Of a DNA stretch of 64,000 nucleotides, positions 52,101 through 62,604 are shown piece by piece (within the stretch, counting starts at the first letter, position 1; each line of letters opens with the position of its first letter). The translations under genes were made by a program, and so were the position numbers. Under the pieces are notes generated by a model that was not told the origin of the DNA, searched no databases, and was given only the letters and a program-made list of their open reading frames with translations. The DNA is from Dastarcus helophoroides (taxonomy: Eukaryota; Arthropoda; Insecta; Coleoptera; Bothrideridae), in contig CM053328.1 of assembly GCA_028583605.1 (NCBI GenBank), forward strand, positions 35,765,722-35,829,721, in the 5' to 3' direction.

Positions 52101-54447
52101 AATACGTTAACGTCAGCTTTAGAATATGAAATTTTTATCTGTGATTATAATGTTAAGTATAATGTGTCTTCTACCAGTGAAATGTTTGCTGCTTGTTATC
52201 CCCTGTATCCTTTTTACTATGGTAAACAAGTTACATTTTAAGTTTAAACTACTATTTCGTTTCTTGGAGAACTGTTTTGTAGGTATTCCTGTAATTGTAA
52301 ATAGCAATATTGCGTTCAGGCAAACTCTTATATCAATTGAAAAACTTGAGGCTTCAATTTTGAATTCAAGATTTTAAGAAAATGGAAAAGAAAATAGGTT
52401 GAAAGTTGAAATTATTTCATCAAAATGGAAATTAAAAAAAAATCTCTGGTTTGATGTTGATATTTTGACTTTTATTTAAACAGAATCTCATTGTTTACTC
52501 AAGAACTTTGAGTCATTGTTTTTATGTTGAATTCTAACAAAACGATCAAATTTTACGCCATATTAAATTGTGTACATTTTTGTACCATATTTGCCCAAAT
52601 TTCTTAACTAAATGTTAGAGATACCACAAGAACTGATTATATAGTCACATCGATCAATAATTTTGAAAGGAACGATTTCATTAAACAACACAAAGGTTGC
52701 AAAATAGAAACAGCATTCGCTTCCAAAGTTCCAAAACCAAGTGCCCCCAAAAGAGCCCGAAATAGAACCTGTACCCGGCTGCTCGTTCCATACGTCTCAA
52801 AACGGAAAAAGCGAAGAAGAAATCGAAGAACAAATACAAGAAATCATTGGCATGTTCCCACATTTAGGAGATAGTAAGTGTACAATATTTTTTTTTCTTT
52901 GCAATCACACAGAATATTTTCAGAGTTCATTTTGAAGTGTTTAGAAGCTTACAACTTTGATAGTAGTGAAGTTATTAATGCGATCCTCGAAGAAAATTTA
53001 CCACCGCATATTACCGAAATTCCGTGTGATCAGATCAGGATTCCCCCGGAACCAGAACCACCTAAACCAGTTTTGGCATACCAAGGGAAAAAGCCTGATT
53101 ATGCCGATACCATGGAGTTGCTTAACGACAGGACCGAACACAGTAAAATAAAAACGTATATTCTGGATGGCATGTAAGTTCCAGTTTTTGATCTTAACAG
53201 CAAAACTTATAAACCACTTTTGCCTCGAGTTATTCATTGTGGAGACTTTAGTGCGATAAAATGTTGATAATGTAATTACACTGCATGAGACCACGGGAAC
53301 CATAAAAGTTGACCTTTTGTTATAAAATATTGACTTCAAGTTGAACTTCTGATTTTTTTAGTCATAAAAATCCGTTGAAATACAGAACTTGTCCCCTGAA
53401 ACCAAGAAAGATTAAAAAACACAACAAACGTTGCTCTAAGCGTTTCGATAGCCAAGCTATCATCTTCTTGGTTTCAGGAGACAAGATTTGTATTGCAATT
53501 TTTGAAGATAACCAAGGACCAGTCCGTTCCACCAAAAAATAAAAATCCGTTATAAAATATTGATTCAACGTTGAAACTTCTGACTTTTTCCGTCATCTTC
53601 ATCATAACATTTTTATTTTAAACTGAAAATTTCGACTGTTCTATCTTTAAATTGTGATTCTAAATTGAAAGTTTTGAACCATGAATTTTTAATATTGAAA
53701 AATATTTCCAGAAAAATTGTCGCTTTTTACCTCTGAATGTTAAGTTAATTCTTCATGGTGGACTATTGCTCAGAAACATTATCATTATTAATTAATTGTA
53801 TTTAACATTTCTGCAATCCAGTTTGGAAATATTTAATTTTTAGTAATGAAAGTTGACAATATTCTGAAATATGACTACTGTGACGAGTTTTAAGTCACTT
53901 TTTGGAGAGAAGTCAAAATTTCGAGAGATCAAGGATTTCCAAAAAATATATTTTTTTTTATGTTCGTTATACACCTTAGATATTTCATCAGTAAAGTTAA
54001 TATTGCTTCTAGTCAATACGACAACAGATACGATAACAGCGACGACGAATTCGACGATAGAGAGGTTGAATTGGGCGTCCCAGATTACACCCCTGAAATC
54101 AGCTGCGAAGGTTACGATAAACCAAATGAAGATGATTTAGTGAGCGACACAAGCTATAGTGATAACGAATTTGATGATGAGGGCAAACCTGTGGAGCAGA
54201 AGAAACCGAAGAATGCTTTCTGCGAGGATCCCTGCCGTAATACGAGCTCGGTATGAAGCACGAAGAGGTGCTAGAGGTGGTGGCCATCGTACTCGAGACG
54301 TGGTGGGGAAACCAAAGGGACAAGGACAAGATAAGAACGTCGTGCAGAACAGGCAGAAGAAAAACGTGAATAAATCTAGTAGGGCCAACCACTAATAGAA
54401 AGAGCGGCGCTCAGTGGAAAAGAAGCAGAGGAATGTTACCTGCTTAG
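49119..54447 (+). CDS. ASCC2: Activating signal cointegrator 1 complex subunit 2 (CUE-domain protein)
   Basis: Ubiquitin-binding subunit of the ASCC helicase complex (alkylation repair, ribosome quality control). Exons: 49119-49208, 49262-49342, 49402-49470, 50649-50979, 51309-51515, 51559-51786, 51822-52007, 52058-52204, 52619-52873, 52924-53173, 54013-54447. The N-terminal helical region shows LEYLLNCDYHQFWCSILFN. LDTTRTDYIV is formed across the 52204/52619 junction. The CUE domain has QEIIGMFPHLGD then FILKCLEAYNFDSSEVINAI. An acidic tail ends EDPAVIRARYEAR..RANHNRK..KRSRGML, as in the family. Five +1 insertions interrupt it: between 50670 and 50760, near 51828, CCCCC 52744-52748, CCC 54230-54232, and near 54393. 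Removing one base at each gives 757 aa, the human length. The three small 5' exons are assigned by phase and position, less surely. Poly(A) signal 54499-54504. Confidence 0.93.
49715..49880. mobile_element. Diverged MITE related to the 34519-34843 element (ASCC2 intron)
   Basis: The left arm GTTGCTGTAATTTTTAGCATG and right arm CATGCCAAAGGATTACTGC pair imperfectly. Both resemble GTGCTGCTGTCATTTTTTG and GATCAAGTAAGGAAC of the other copy. Shorter and more decayed; the edges are approximate. Confidence 0.5.
53379..53536 (-). repeat. Foldback element, copy 2 (ASCC2 intron)
   Basis: Reverse-orientation relative of the 1043-1229 element: CTTGTCCCCTGAAACCAAGA at the left and TTGGTTTCAGGAGACAAG at the right form the inverted repeat, with GATAGCCAAGCTATCATC between. 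Outer similarity (GATAACCAAGGACCAGTCCG) continues beyond the right arm. Confidence 0.7.
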
Positions 54448-54688
54448 CATTGATTTGCATTTTTTAGGATAAGTTTTACCTTGTTTACATGTTTGAAAAA
54501 TAAAAGTATTTTTGTCTAATTTTATTTTCTTTATGAAAAAACAGCGAATTTGTAATTAATATATTTAAAATTGCGCCTATTCAATATTGCCATATACTCC
54601 ATGTACAACTTAAAATCGTCAATCTCTAAATAATAAAATAGGCTAGTACAAATAAATACATAACTATTATTTATAAAATAAGTGTAAA

Positions 54689-57600
54689 TTACATAATTCT
54701 TTCGTAAAACAACAAGTATGCCTGGGAAGATAGGACCTTCGATTGGGGGACCTCTGACACGTACGAGTCGCTGATGTAGTACCATTTTCCTGGGGGCGGT
54801 TCAGGTTCTCCTTGCGCGCCCTTGGGTGAACTGGGGGTCTTTTCTCGTTGATTTTTCGGGAGGAATTGCCACCTGTAACTGTTTGGCTCCAGCGGCGGCC
54901 GCACCTTAACGTACGCTACGTAATGACCGGCATGAATTGATCCACTATGCTCAACTACTCCATACAACGAATAGAGCACCTTCGTTTGACCGGATTCGAA
55001 AGATGGTAAATTGCGTGACCTTTTTGAACAGAAGTGAGCCAAGTCCAACACCATGGGGATTTTTACGTTTTTAGAAACTTTAACGGCCCGAAATCTGAAC
55101 ACCTGCAACAAATCAAAATCGAATTAAGTATATCCAAAATAACAATATATTGTAAAATCATATTTTAGCAGAGTTTAAACTCAATGTTGTCTCATGATTA
55201 AAAATATGCTGAAATACATAAATAAAATGATGCATTTTTGGGGAAGATTCAAGAAAGAAATATAAATTTCGAGTTTGAGAACAATATTTGCAAATTAAGT
55301 CATATTTCAAGATTAATTTCAAGAAAAATGCCAACAGAAATGTCTGCTTTTTCCAGGAAATCTGTTAAAAGAAAAAGTGAAACTTCAATTTTTAAGTCAA
55401 TTTTTTAATAAATTTGGGTTTAAAGGTCCAAGCGAAATTTTCAATTTATCGCCTATTTCGATTTTTTATAGTTTTCAATTTAAACTGCGAGAATAAGTTG
55501 CAAATTCGACTTTAAATTCCAAATTCCTACTTTCAAAATGTCAAATTTAAGATCTAAACAGTGAATTCAATCTTAGGATTTTTTTTAAAAATTGTAAGAA
55601 ACAGAATTATTCTCGAAATCTTAAGAAATAAAATTAGAAATTCCAAAATGAAGCCTGTACTTTTAATAAAAGTGAAATTTCGACTTCTTTTGAAAAGTTC
55701 CATCTTTCTTCAAATTCTCCACTATTTTTTTGAAATTTCCCATTGAAAGCTTTCCATTTGTCAAACATCTCTTGAGCTCTTAATGTCCGAGTTTAGAAAC
55801 ACAGGTCTTTTGTGTCTACAACTTATACATACTTTTATGAATTAACTCAGCACAATGAGCTTATATTTAATCAAATGATCAATCTGGGAAAAAACCGACA
55901 AAACACTTACCTGGAAGCGCTTTAAGTGAAGAATCAAGACAGCTGGTGGATTGTAAATGAGCAATTGTTTAGTGGCATTGGTATATACAGTCTCTTTATC
56001 AGGACCCCCATGACGTTTAGTGCAAAGCTCGCAAGCAACCTTGTTGGTTCCGTTCATCAATTCCCAGGTTGTAAATTGATTTAAACATGATTCTACTGAA
56101 CATTCACCTTCCTCACACTGATACCTCGCAGACATGGTACTATTCCAAACAGTTGGATCTTCTTCGACATCTTCATCCATCTGAAAGTTTGTTTATATTA
56201 AAAACCAAACAATTAGCCCCTTGGGGCAAAAGTCTAAAAACGAAAATACATGAAACATACAAAAAAAAAGAAAATGCATCAACCTTTTCGTCTTCCTGTA
56301 ACTGACCACCGCAAGCACCGGCGCCCTCACCGGAGAACGCTGCACGTCCAATCTTGTTTGTATCACCATCGTTCATAAGGCTAAGTTTGGCCAATCCAAC
56401 TTTGAGATCGTTGCTTTTGTTGTGGACGAAAGACAGCCGAGATTCCGGCCTTTCTAAATCCTCATTTACGCTGTAACAAAACAGTTAAACTCAAACCGTG
56501 CCAATAATAAAGAACTTACTCTTCATTGGGGCTATTGTGGCCGCACAGAGGGCTACCCATGTCTATATTCGTTTCGCTAGACGTTGGGCTGTTTTCGGGG
56601 CTGACAGGGGAGGCGCTGAGCATGCCGATGGTGGGGCTGGGTACACCGCTATCGTCAACGGTCATATCGGGCGACGCCCCTCTGTTATTCGAATCGGGAC
56701 TACTGTTATCCACTTTGTCAGAGTTGTATCCAGACTCCATACCCTTGGAGGTTTCATCGGCAACATGTGGCCTAGATGGAACCATTTCCTGCAACCAAAA
56801 ATTAGAATGATCACCCCTAATCCTAATAAGACAGCCTTTTCGCGGCTACCTCCGCGTTATCTTCGACGTCAGCGTCTGATTCGCTCTCGGACTTATCCCC
56901 AGGTTTGTATTTGTAGAAACTCTTGCAAAACTCCTCCGCCATGTGCGAGTACTGGCCCTCGGTGTTCTTCTGTTTTTTATTTTTTTTTCTCTCTGCTCTC
57001 TTTTCCTTCTTCAGCTGGTGTTTCGATGGCTTATTATCCTCCAATTCTTCGGCCTTTCGCCTCAATACTGGCGGAATTTGTTTTTCAGAAATTCGGCAAG
57101 CTAAACATTTATGAGTTATATTTAATCGTTTAATATTAACGCGAATGTCACCTCAAATCTAGGAAAAGCTCAGCTCTATGAGACGTATGGTTGCACTCCA
57201 AACATTTCAATGTGCTTACGAGGACGCCTCTGAAGACTTGTTCGGTTGCTAATTGCATGTCAGATGCTTGTTGACCGTAAAATTTTACTATTTTCTTTTT
57301 AGCCTCATCCACTGTCGAAGGATCTGTTTTAAGTGAATAGCCTGGCAACAGTTGAATGTTATTCGGGAGATAGACAAAGGTTACAATCGACTTACCTAGT
57401 TTTTCTAATATTACAGCCTGGTATCTCTTTAAGTCTTCCTCTCTGACCGCTTCTAGTAGATGTCTAAGTAGTTCGTGGGAATCGTGCTGATCCCCGCCGC
57501 CGAATTGGGGCATCCGGCTGGTTAGTCGAGAAAATAGCATTCTGGGATTGTAAACCTCAGCTCTGCCGCTTTGGAGCTCCCGCAGCGTCTCGGCTAAACT

Positions 57601-59560
57601 AGCCGTGAGTGGTCTCCACTTCTCCAAAGTTCCTTCACAAATAAAAATTCTTATTTAATTTTGAATTAGGACTTTTCCTCGTAATTTTACAAAATAGTTT
57701 GAAACCTTGAATTTATGACTTTAAAATTCCACTTGATTTTAGAATTTTAGTGTCTTAAATGAAAATTTTGAAATGAAACACTGCAGTCGAAGAGAAAATT
57801 GGAAAAAAATTGAAATTTCTAAAGATTGAGAAAAAAGTATTGCAAAGTCAACATATATTTTTTCGAAAATTTTTGAATTGATGCTGGAATTGGGAAAAAA
57901 CAAAAGAAAAACGATTCGGAATATCTTCCTTTTTTTCAAAGTTCAGTTTTAAAATTGAGTTTTTGAATTGTTCTTGTTTGGACTGTTTTCCCAAAATTCC
58001 ATTTTCAACAACAAGGTAGGAAATTTGAGAAAAGGTCAACATTTTCTAAAATATGGTCAAAAGGTGATAAAAAGGCGAAATTTTTCAAAAAAAAACTCAA
58101 AAATAAAGTCAAAATATTAAAAATTTAAACCATTGAAAAGCAAATTTTTCAAAAATATAATTTTTTAACAATAACAGAAATTATCATAAAAAGTTTCTAA
58201 AAAAGAAAATCAAAATATACCCAAAAATTATTATTTTAAAACTAGAAGTTTCATAAAAAGTAAAAACTGAAAAAAGTCGAAATTTTCCAAATTAAGTCAA
58301 AATTTTGAGAAAGCTTGAAATTTTGGGAGTCAAATGAGAAAATGTCGACATTCGGAAAAAAGTTGATATTTTAAAATGTCGAAATTTTCGAAATACATAA
58401 TTCTACATTTCCAGTAAAAATCGAATTCTTCAAAAAATGTCGGAATTTCCAAAAAGGTGACCCAAGAATTCTTGCCCTTCTTTCACGCGGATGAAGGCGC
58501 AGGTATCAGCTGGTATTATATAATTGCTATAAATTTGTTCTATAAAGGGCACCCAAGCTTATGTTGGTGGTACTACTTACCTTCCAGAGGTTCAGCTATA
58601 GGTGAATCCTTATCGTCGGGATTTAAGGGGCCCCCTGGCAGTCGAAACTCTTGCCCTGGTTGGCTGGTTTCATCAAGCAGTTGCAATAAATAAGGAGTTT
58701 GACCCAAACACTGCATAACAGAGTTGAAAAAACAGGTGTTGCCCAAATTGGACAAACCCCTGGGACGAGGTAGCACGTTGTTTGAGGAAGCAGACACTTT
58801 GGGTACAGCCCCTTTATCACCCGTGTAAGGCATCACAGCTGTCGAGATTTCCAATACCTAAATAGAATATTGAAATACAAGATAATTCATCTACAATTCT
58901 TCATATCATGTAGTCACAAAAGCATAAAAGACATAATTTTAAAACATGCACATATTTAAATTATTTCAATTCAATTTGTACTTGAATATATTACAAAGTA
59001 AAAACAAAATACTACCTCTCTTATATAAGGGATGTAGCTTTCAAGAGTATTAAGCTTTGTTAACGGATCTAGACATAGATTTACCCTATCGACAACAGGA
59101 GGTGTTCTCATTTTGCTCTCAACATGTTTTCTGAGGTACTCGACAGCCTCCAAAAGCTTCGCCTTGCAAGTTATATTGACTTCATCGTCGCACTCGTAGC
59201 ACCAAACGGACCAAGTGCTAGTGTTCACAGCCATTGAGTGTTTATCGGAGTGTGGGGTCTCAAAATGCTTCAGAGCATGCCTATTCTTTGCCCTACCACA
59301 AGCATGATTACCACACTTTAAGCACATCCAAAGGGAGTTGTCGAATTCGATATCTATCTCCATGTCCATATCAAGGTCGATCGGGGGTGCCCCCTTGCAT
59401 TCCTCACATTCATTTTTAAACCCCTTTCTGCAGAGTCTTCTTCAACTTGCCCCAAATCCACGGATTTGTGTATGTGTTTACACTCGTCATTTTGGTTTTC
59501 GTCGCAAGATTCGGTCGATTCATCCGCGTTGGGATCTCGCTGGTGATCCTTTCTACTCAT
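54689..59560 (-). CDS. USP16: Ubiquitin carboxyl-terminal hydrolase 16/45
   Basis: USP-family cysteine protease with an N-terminal ZnF-UBP domain; relatives deubiquitinate histone H2A (USP16) or ERCC1 (USP45). Minus-strand exons: 59560-59016, 58857-58581, 57632-57396, 57341-57152, 57100-56850, 56788-56520, 56470-56284, 56180-55911, 55102-54689, about 878 aa. ZnF-UBP: CKHIHKSVDLG, NECEECK, LWMCLKCGNHACGR, HALKHF, WSVWCYECDDE. Cys box GLSNLGNTCFFNSVM; QHDSHELLRHLL; acidic/basic insert; YNPPAVLILHLKRFQ; His box VVEHSGSIHAGHYVAYVK; end LSSQAYLLFYERIM. Three +1 insertions: 59450-59453, 59421-59424 and within 57089-57093. The donor after 56284 is GTTGAT, weaker than the others. I cannot separate USP16 from USP45; insects usually have one gene for both. 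Confidence 0.94.
57640..58460. repeat. AT-rich word-repeat intron (USP16/45)
   Basis: Intron 57633-58580 is largely AAAAGTCGAAATTTTC-type sequence, the same vocabulary as the TTLL4 and macoilin intron arrays but without an obvious long period. The other large intron (55103-55910) is milder AT-rich sequence. Confidence 0.55.
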
Positions 59561-59975
59561 GATTATTACTTCCGTTAACAGGTTCACGAACACGTTATGC
59601 TAACCCTAATTAATTCATCGAGAAAATAAATTTGTCGCGTGATAATCGTAAATACGGTTAAAACCCGTTTCTGGAGTGGGTATTTGAAATGTAATTAAAT
59701 TGAATTCGTAATATATATCGTAATTTTTTCTAGATTTTACAGTGAACTCTACTTGACAGTTATTTGGCAATTCATCGAGGTTTGTAAAGAACCATAGAAA
59801 GTAGGTGACATTTGTAAACAATGGGGGCGTAACTTGACAATTGTTGCACAGGGCCGTCTTTCGCATAACGAATGGACCACAAAAGTGCTGACGTCACAGC
59901 GGCCATCTTTTCTGTAGTAAGTAAAAATCTTGCGTTTTAAACAGATTGAGTTTCATATCTTCAGGTAGTTCTGTC

Positions 59976-60278
59976 CATATATGTAATACTTCTATCTGGC
60001 GTGTTGTGTATAATCGCCACTACAAAATGCGTTGTCAAAAAGGTGAGATGAACGTATATGTCGCACCCTTTGGAGGACAACCATTCATTCATTTATAGCG
60101 GGAACAGATGACAAGATGGGCGGGAACACTAATAACCGAATGACAACAAAGACAACTAACGAGAAGCGGGATTGGTTAATAAATTCTGTCCTCCAAAAAG
60201 ACAAACATATATATCCATCGCGCCTTTTGAACACAATCGAAGGTACAAAACACGCCATATAGAAGTATTACATATATG
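59976..60278. mobile_element. 303-bp MITE with perfect 8-bp TSD
   Basis: Terminal inverted repeat CATATATGTAATACTTCTAT..TGGCGTGTT at the left and its reverse complement at the right (one mismatch in about 29). It is flanked by GTTCTGTC on both sides (59968-59975 and 60279-60286). An inner inverted pair GGAGGACA/TGTCCTCC also exists. An 8-bp duplication fits hAT, P or Merlin; no transposase is present to decide. Confidence 0.88.
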
Positions 60279-60286
60279 GTTCTGTC

Positions 60287-61288
60287 GGTTTTAAAATTAT
60301 CATTCAGAATTTAATGCAATTGAGGTTATTAGTAGAATATAGTAATTAATTGTTTACAGTAATAAATATGGGTATTGAATTAAAATGAAACGAAAAAATT
60401 TGGATGCCGCTTAGGTACATGAATAAACAATAATATTTTTTCACTCTAGTTTTTCAGGGCTCGTAACAAGTTAAATCCGCCTCTGTTAAACGTTTATTTT
60501 AAATTTAGATTAGGTCAAGGAACTTATATGGTTTATTTAAAAAGCGTATTTGCAGCCAATGCCCTTTAAAATGCCTAGACAATCGTTGAAAAAAAAAGAA
60601 AAAAGACAATTTTACAAAAATAAAAATAATAATAGACGCTGATAGAAGCTTTATTTCCCAGAAATTTTCATAAAAGATCTATGAATAAGTGTAAAAAATT
60701 TAACAATTGTAATTAACATTCCTGTTTTTCGAAAAAAAAGAACACCTTTTTTAATTTTAAATTTTGGAAGCGCTGACCAGAGAAGACCTCTGTTGCCAAT
60801 TTTTCCTTCCCCTGAAATTTTATCTCATTAATAATTGATTATTATTATTACTAATAATAACAGCGGTTTGGGCTTAGATAATAAAAATAAATAAATAAAT
60901 AAATAAATATAGTCAAAGGGTTTGGGTATTCTATTAACCTTATTACAAATCTGGTATTAACAGCTTAAGAAATCACCACTTGATGTATAGGTCGCTAGTG
61001 GTACACATACTGTCATATCTATGATACAATTGAACATAGAGAACATTACTGATTAATGTTATTCTATGGTTGCTGTATTTTTCAATAATTGCAAACTTGA
61101 TACAAATAGTGAAGTGTTAACTTTTTATAGATAGAAACCCAGAAATTTTGAATTATGTAAGTTGTTCTGACCTAAATTAATAAAAGGTGTCGGGTACAGA
61201 AAGAAAGCAATTAATTTTGGAATTTGGGGTTAACGCCGATCCGGTTTCATAGACTTGCGCTGTCACAAAACAATCCGAATGACAGAAA
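60287..61288. promoter_or_regulatory. USP16/45-CCDC32 divergent intergenic region
   Basis: Together with 59561-59967 this separates the two divergent start codons. It holds an (AAAT)n microsatellite near 60885-60909 and poly-A tracts, but I see no named promoter element. The CCDC32-side start region should be close to 61288. Confidence 0.4.
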
Positions 61289-61763
61289 ATGGACCCGTGG
61301 GGCGATTGTCAAAATAACGTTGTCACAATTTCGGAAATTTCACTCGCATTAAAATTTGAAGATAATTTTTCACCACTCTACGACAAATTACCAGATTCCG
61401 CACAATATTTGGCTGTGTTAGGTAAAATACGATCGTTGCGACGAGACGCAGAAATCATGTTTATTTTGCAGAAGGAAAAATTGCAACGACTAAAGAACAA
61501 TCCGGACATTTTAGGGGGAGTTGGCCAAGAAGAGAGAAGATTGCATGCAACAACTGTTGGCCGGCGATTTGCTGTTGGATGAACAGATAGAGCTTGAAAC
61601 GCCCATTAATAATTCCGCTTTGTTTAGAGCGGTGTTGCCCCAGAAGCAGGCTTTGAATCAGGGGGAAGTGGTCGAATTGGTGAAATACGATCAACTTGGA
61701 GCTGAAAGTGAAGCTGATAGTTCCGCCGCAACGGAAACTGAAGAGAATAAGTCACCGCGATAA
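61289..61763 (+). CDS. CCDC32: CCDC32-like protein
   Basis: The N-terminus MDPWGDCQNN, the segment YLAVL(E/G), then KLQRLKNN, LAKKREDCMQQLLAGDLL and a tail with LVKYDQL resemble human CCDC32 (D-L-W, YLASLEKKLRRI, AKKECWDRFL). CCDC32 is a small protein that assists AP2 adaptor assembly. As written the frame is broken by a G-run at 61514-61518; removing one G joins the two halves. A 50-nt GT..AG segment (61422-61471, TTTATTTTGCAG acceptor) may be an intron. Splicing it gives YLAVLEGKLQRLKNN, closer to the family, but then one A of 61476-61480 must also be extra (about 140 aa). Unspliced needs one insertion only (about 157 aa). Family assignment is from memory of a short protein and is moderate. 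Confidence 0.55.
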
Positions 61764-61811
61764 CTTGCTAGGTACTTTTAGTTTTTGTGACTGGGGTTTA
61801 TTTTGGTCAAA

Positions 61812-62604
61812 ATGAATGCTGTAGATTTGGGGAAGAAAGCTATTGTAATTATAACGGGTGCTTCAAGGGGTATTGGGCGCACCATCGCTGTAGAATTATC
61901 GAGAAATTTGAACCAAAACTCGATTTTTATTTTAATAGCTCGTTCAGGTCCAGGGCTTGAAGAAACTAAGTCTTTGGTGCATGAGGTTGATAAGTCTTTA
62001 ACTGTTGAGCTTGTTAACTTAGATTTGTCAAAACCCGATCTTAAACAATATGAAACTGATATTTACTAATTTGTTGGCCAAACTTGATACAAATGGGGTT
62101 GAGCAAGCGCTTATTTTTCATAATGCAGGGACTACAGATGAGCTTAAGGAGGTTATGCATTTGACTGACTTGGAGCAGTGGCGTAAGCACTATGATATCA
62201 ATGTGTTTTCAACTGTGCTTTTAAATTCGGTTGTTGTGAAGGTACTTCGCCCTGTAGCTCCAAGATTGGTAGTTGTTAATATAACGTCACTTTGTGGTCG
62301 CGTTCCATTTACTAATCTTGCAATGTATGGTTCTAGTAAAGCATCTAGGGAGCTTCTTTTTAAAGTCTTTGCAATCGAAGAGCCTAATATCTTGGTACTT
62401 AACTATTCACCTGGGCCTGTAGATACTGATATGTTTAACGGTATAATAAAAAATGCTGAGAGTGAGGAAGTTAGGAAAAATTTTGGCACAATGAAGGAAA
62501 GCACCGTTTTAACACCAGTTCAGACTGTTTCAAAATTGCTAAGTTGTTTGGAAAAGGGTGACTTCAAATCTGGGGACTCAATTGATTATTATGAAAGGAT
62601 TTAA
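61812..62604 (+). CDS. SPR: Sepiapterin reductase (short-chain dehydrogenase)
   Basis: NADPH-dependent SDR enzyme making the last step to tetrahydrobiopterin, which in insects feeds pteridine pigments and aromatic amino acid hydroxylases. Single coding exon. The ATG at 61812 (TCAAAATGA context) gives MNAVDLGKKAIVIITGASRGIG with the TGxxxGIG cofactor motif; then ARSGPGLEE, DLSKP, HNAGT, SLCGRVPF, the catalytic YGSSKASRE, and LNYSPGPVDTDM. Length is 263 aa (human 261). A +1 insertion in TTT at 62062-62064 creates an early TAA; one T fewer gives ETDITNLLAKL and restores the frame. It starts only 48 bp after the upstream stop codon on the same strand. Confidence 0.95.

Noticed and set aside
61289..62604. 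Calling CCDC32-like and SPR pseudogenes because of internal stops
   Set aside because: Each break is a single extra homopolymer base with intact family residues on both sides, matching the window-wide +1 error pattern.
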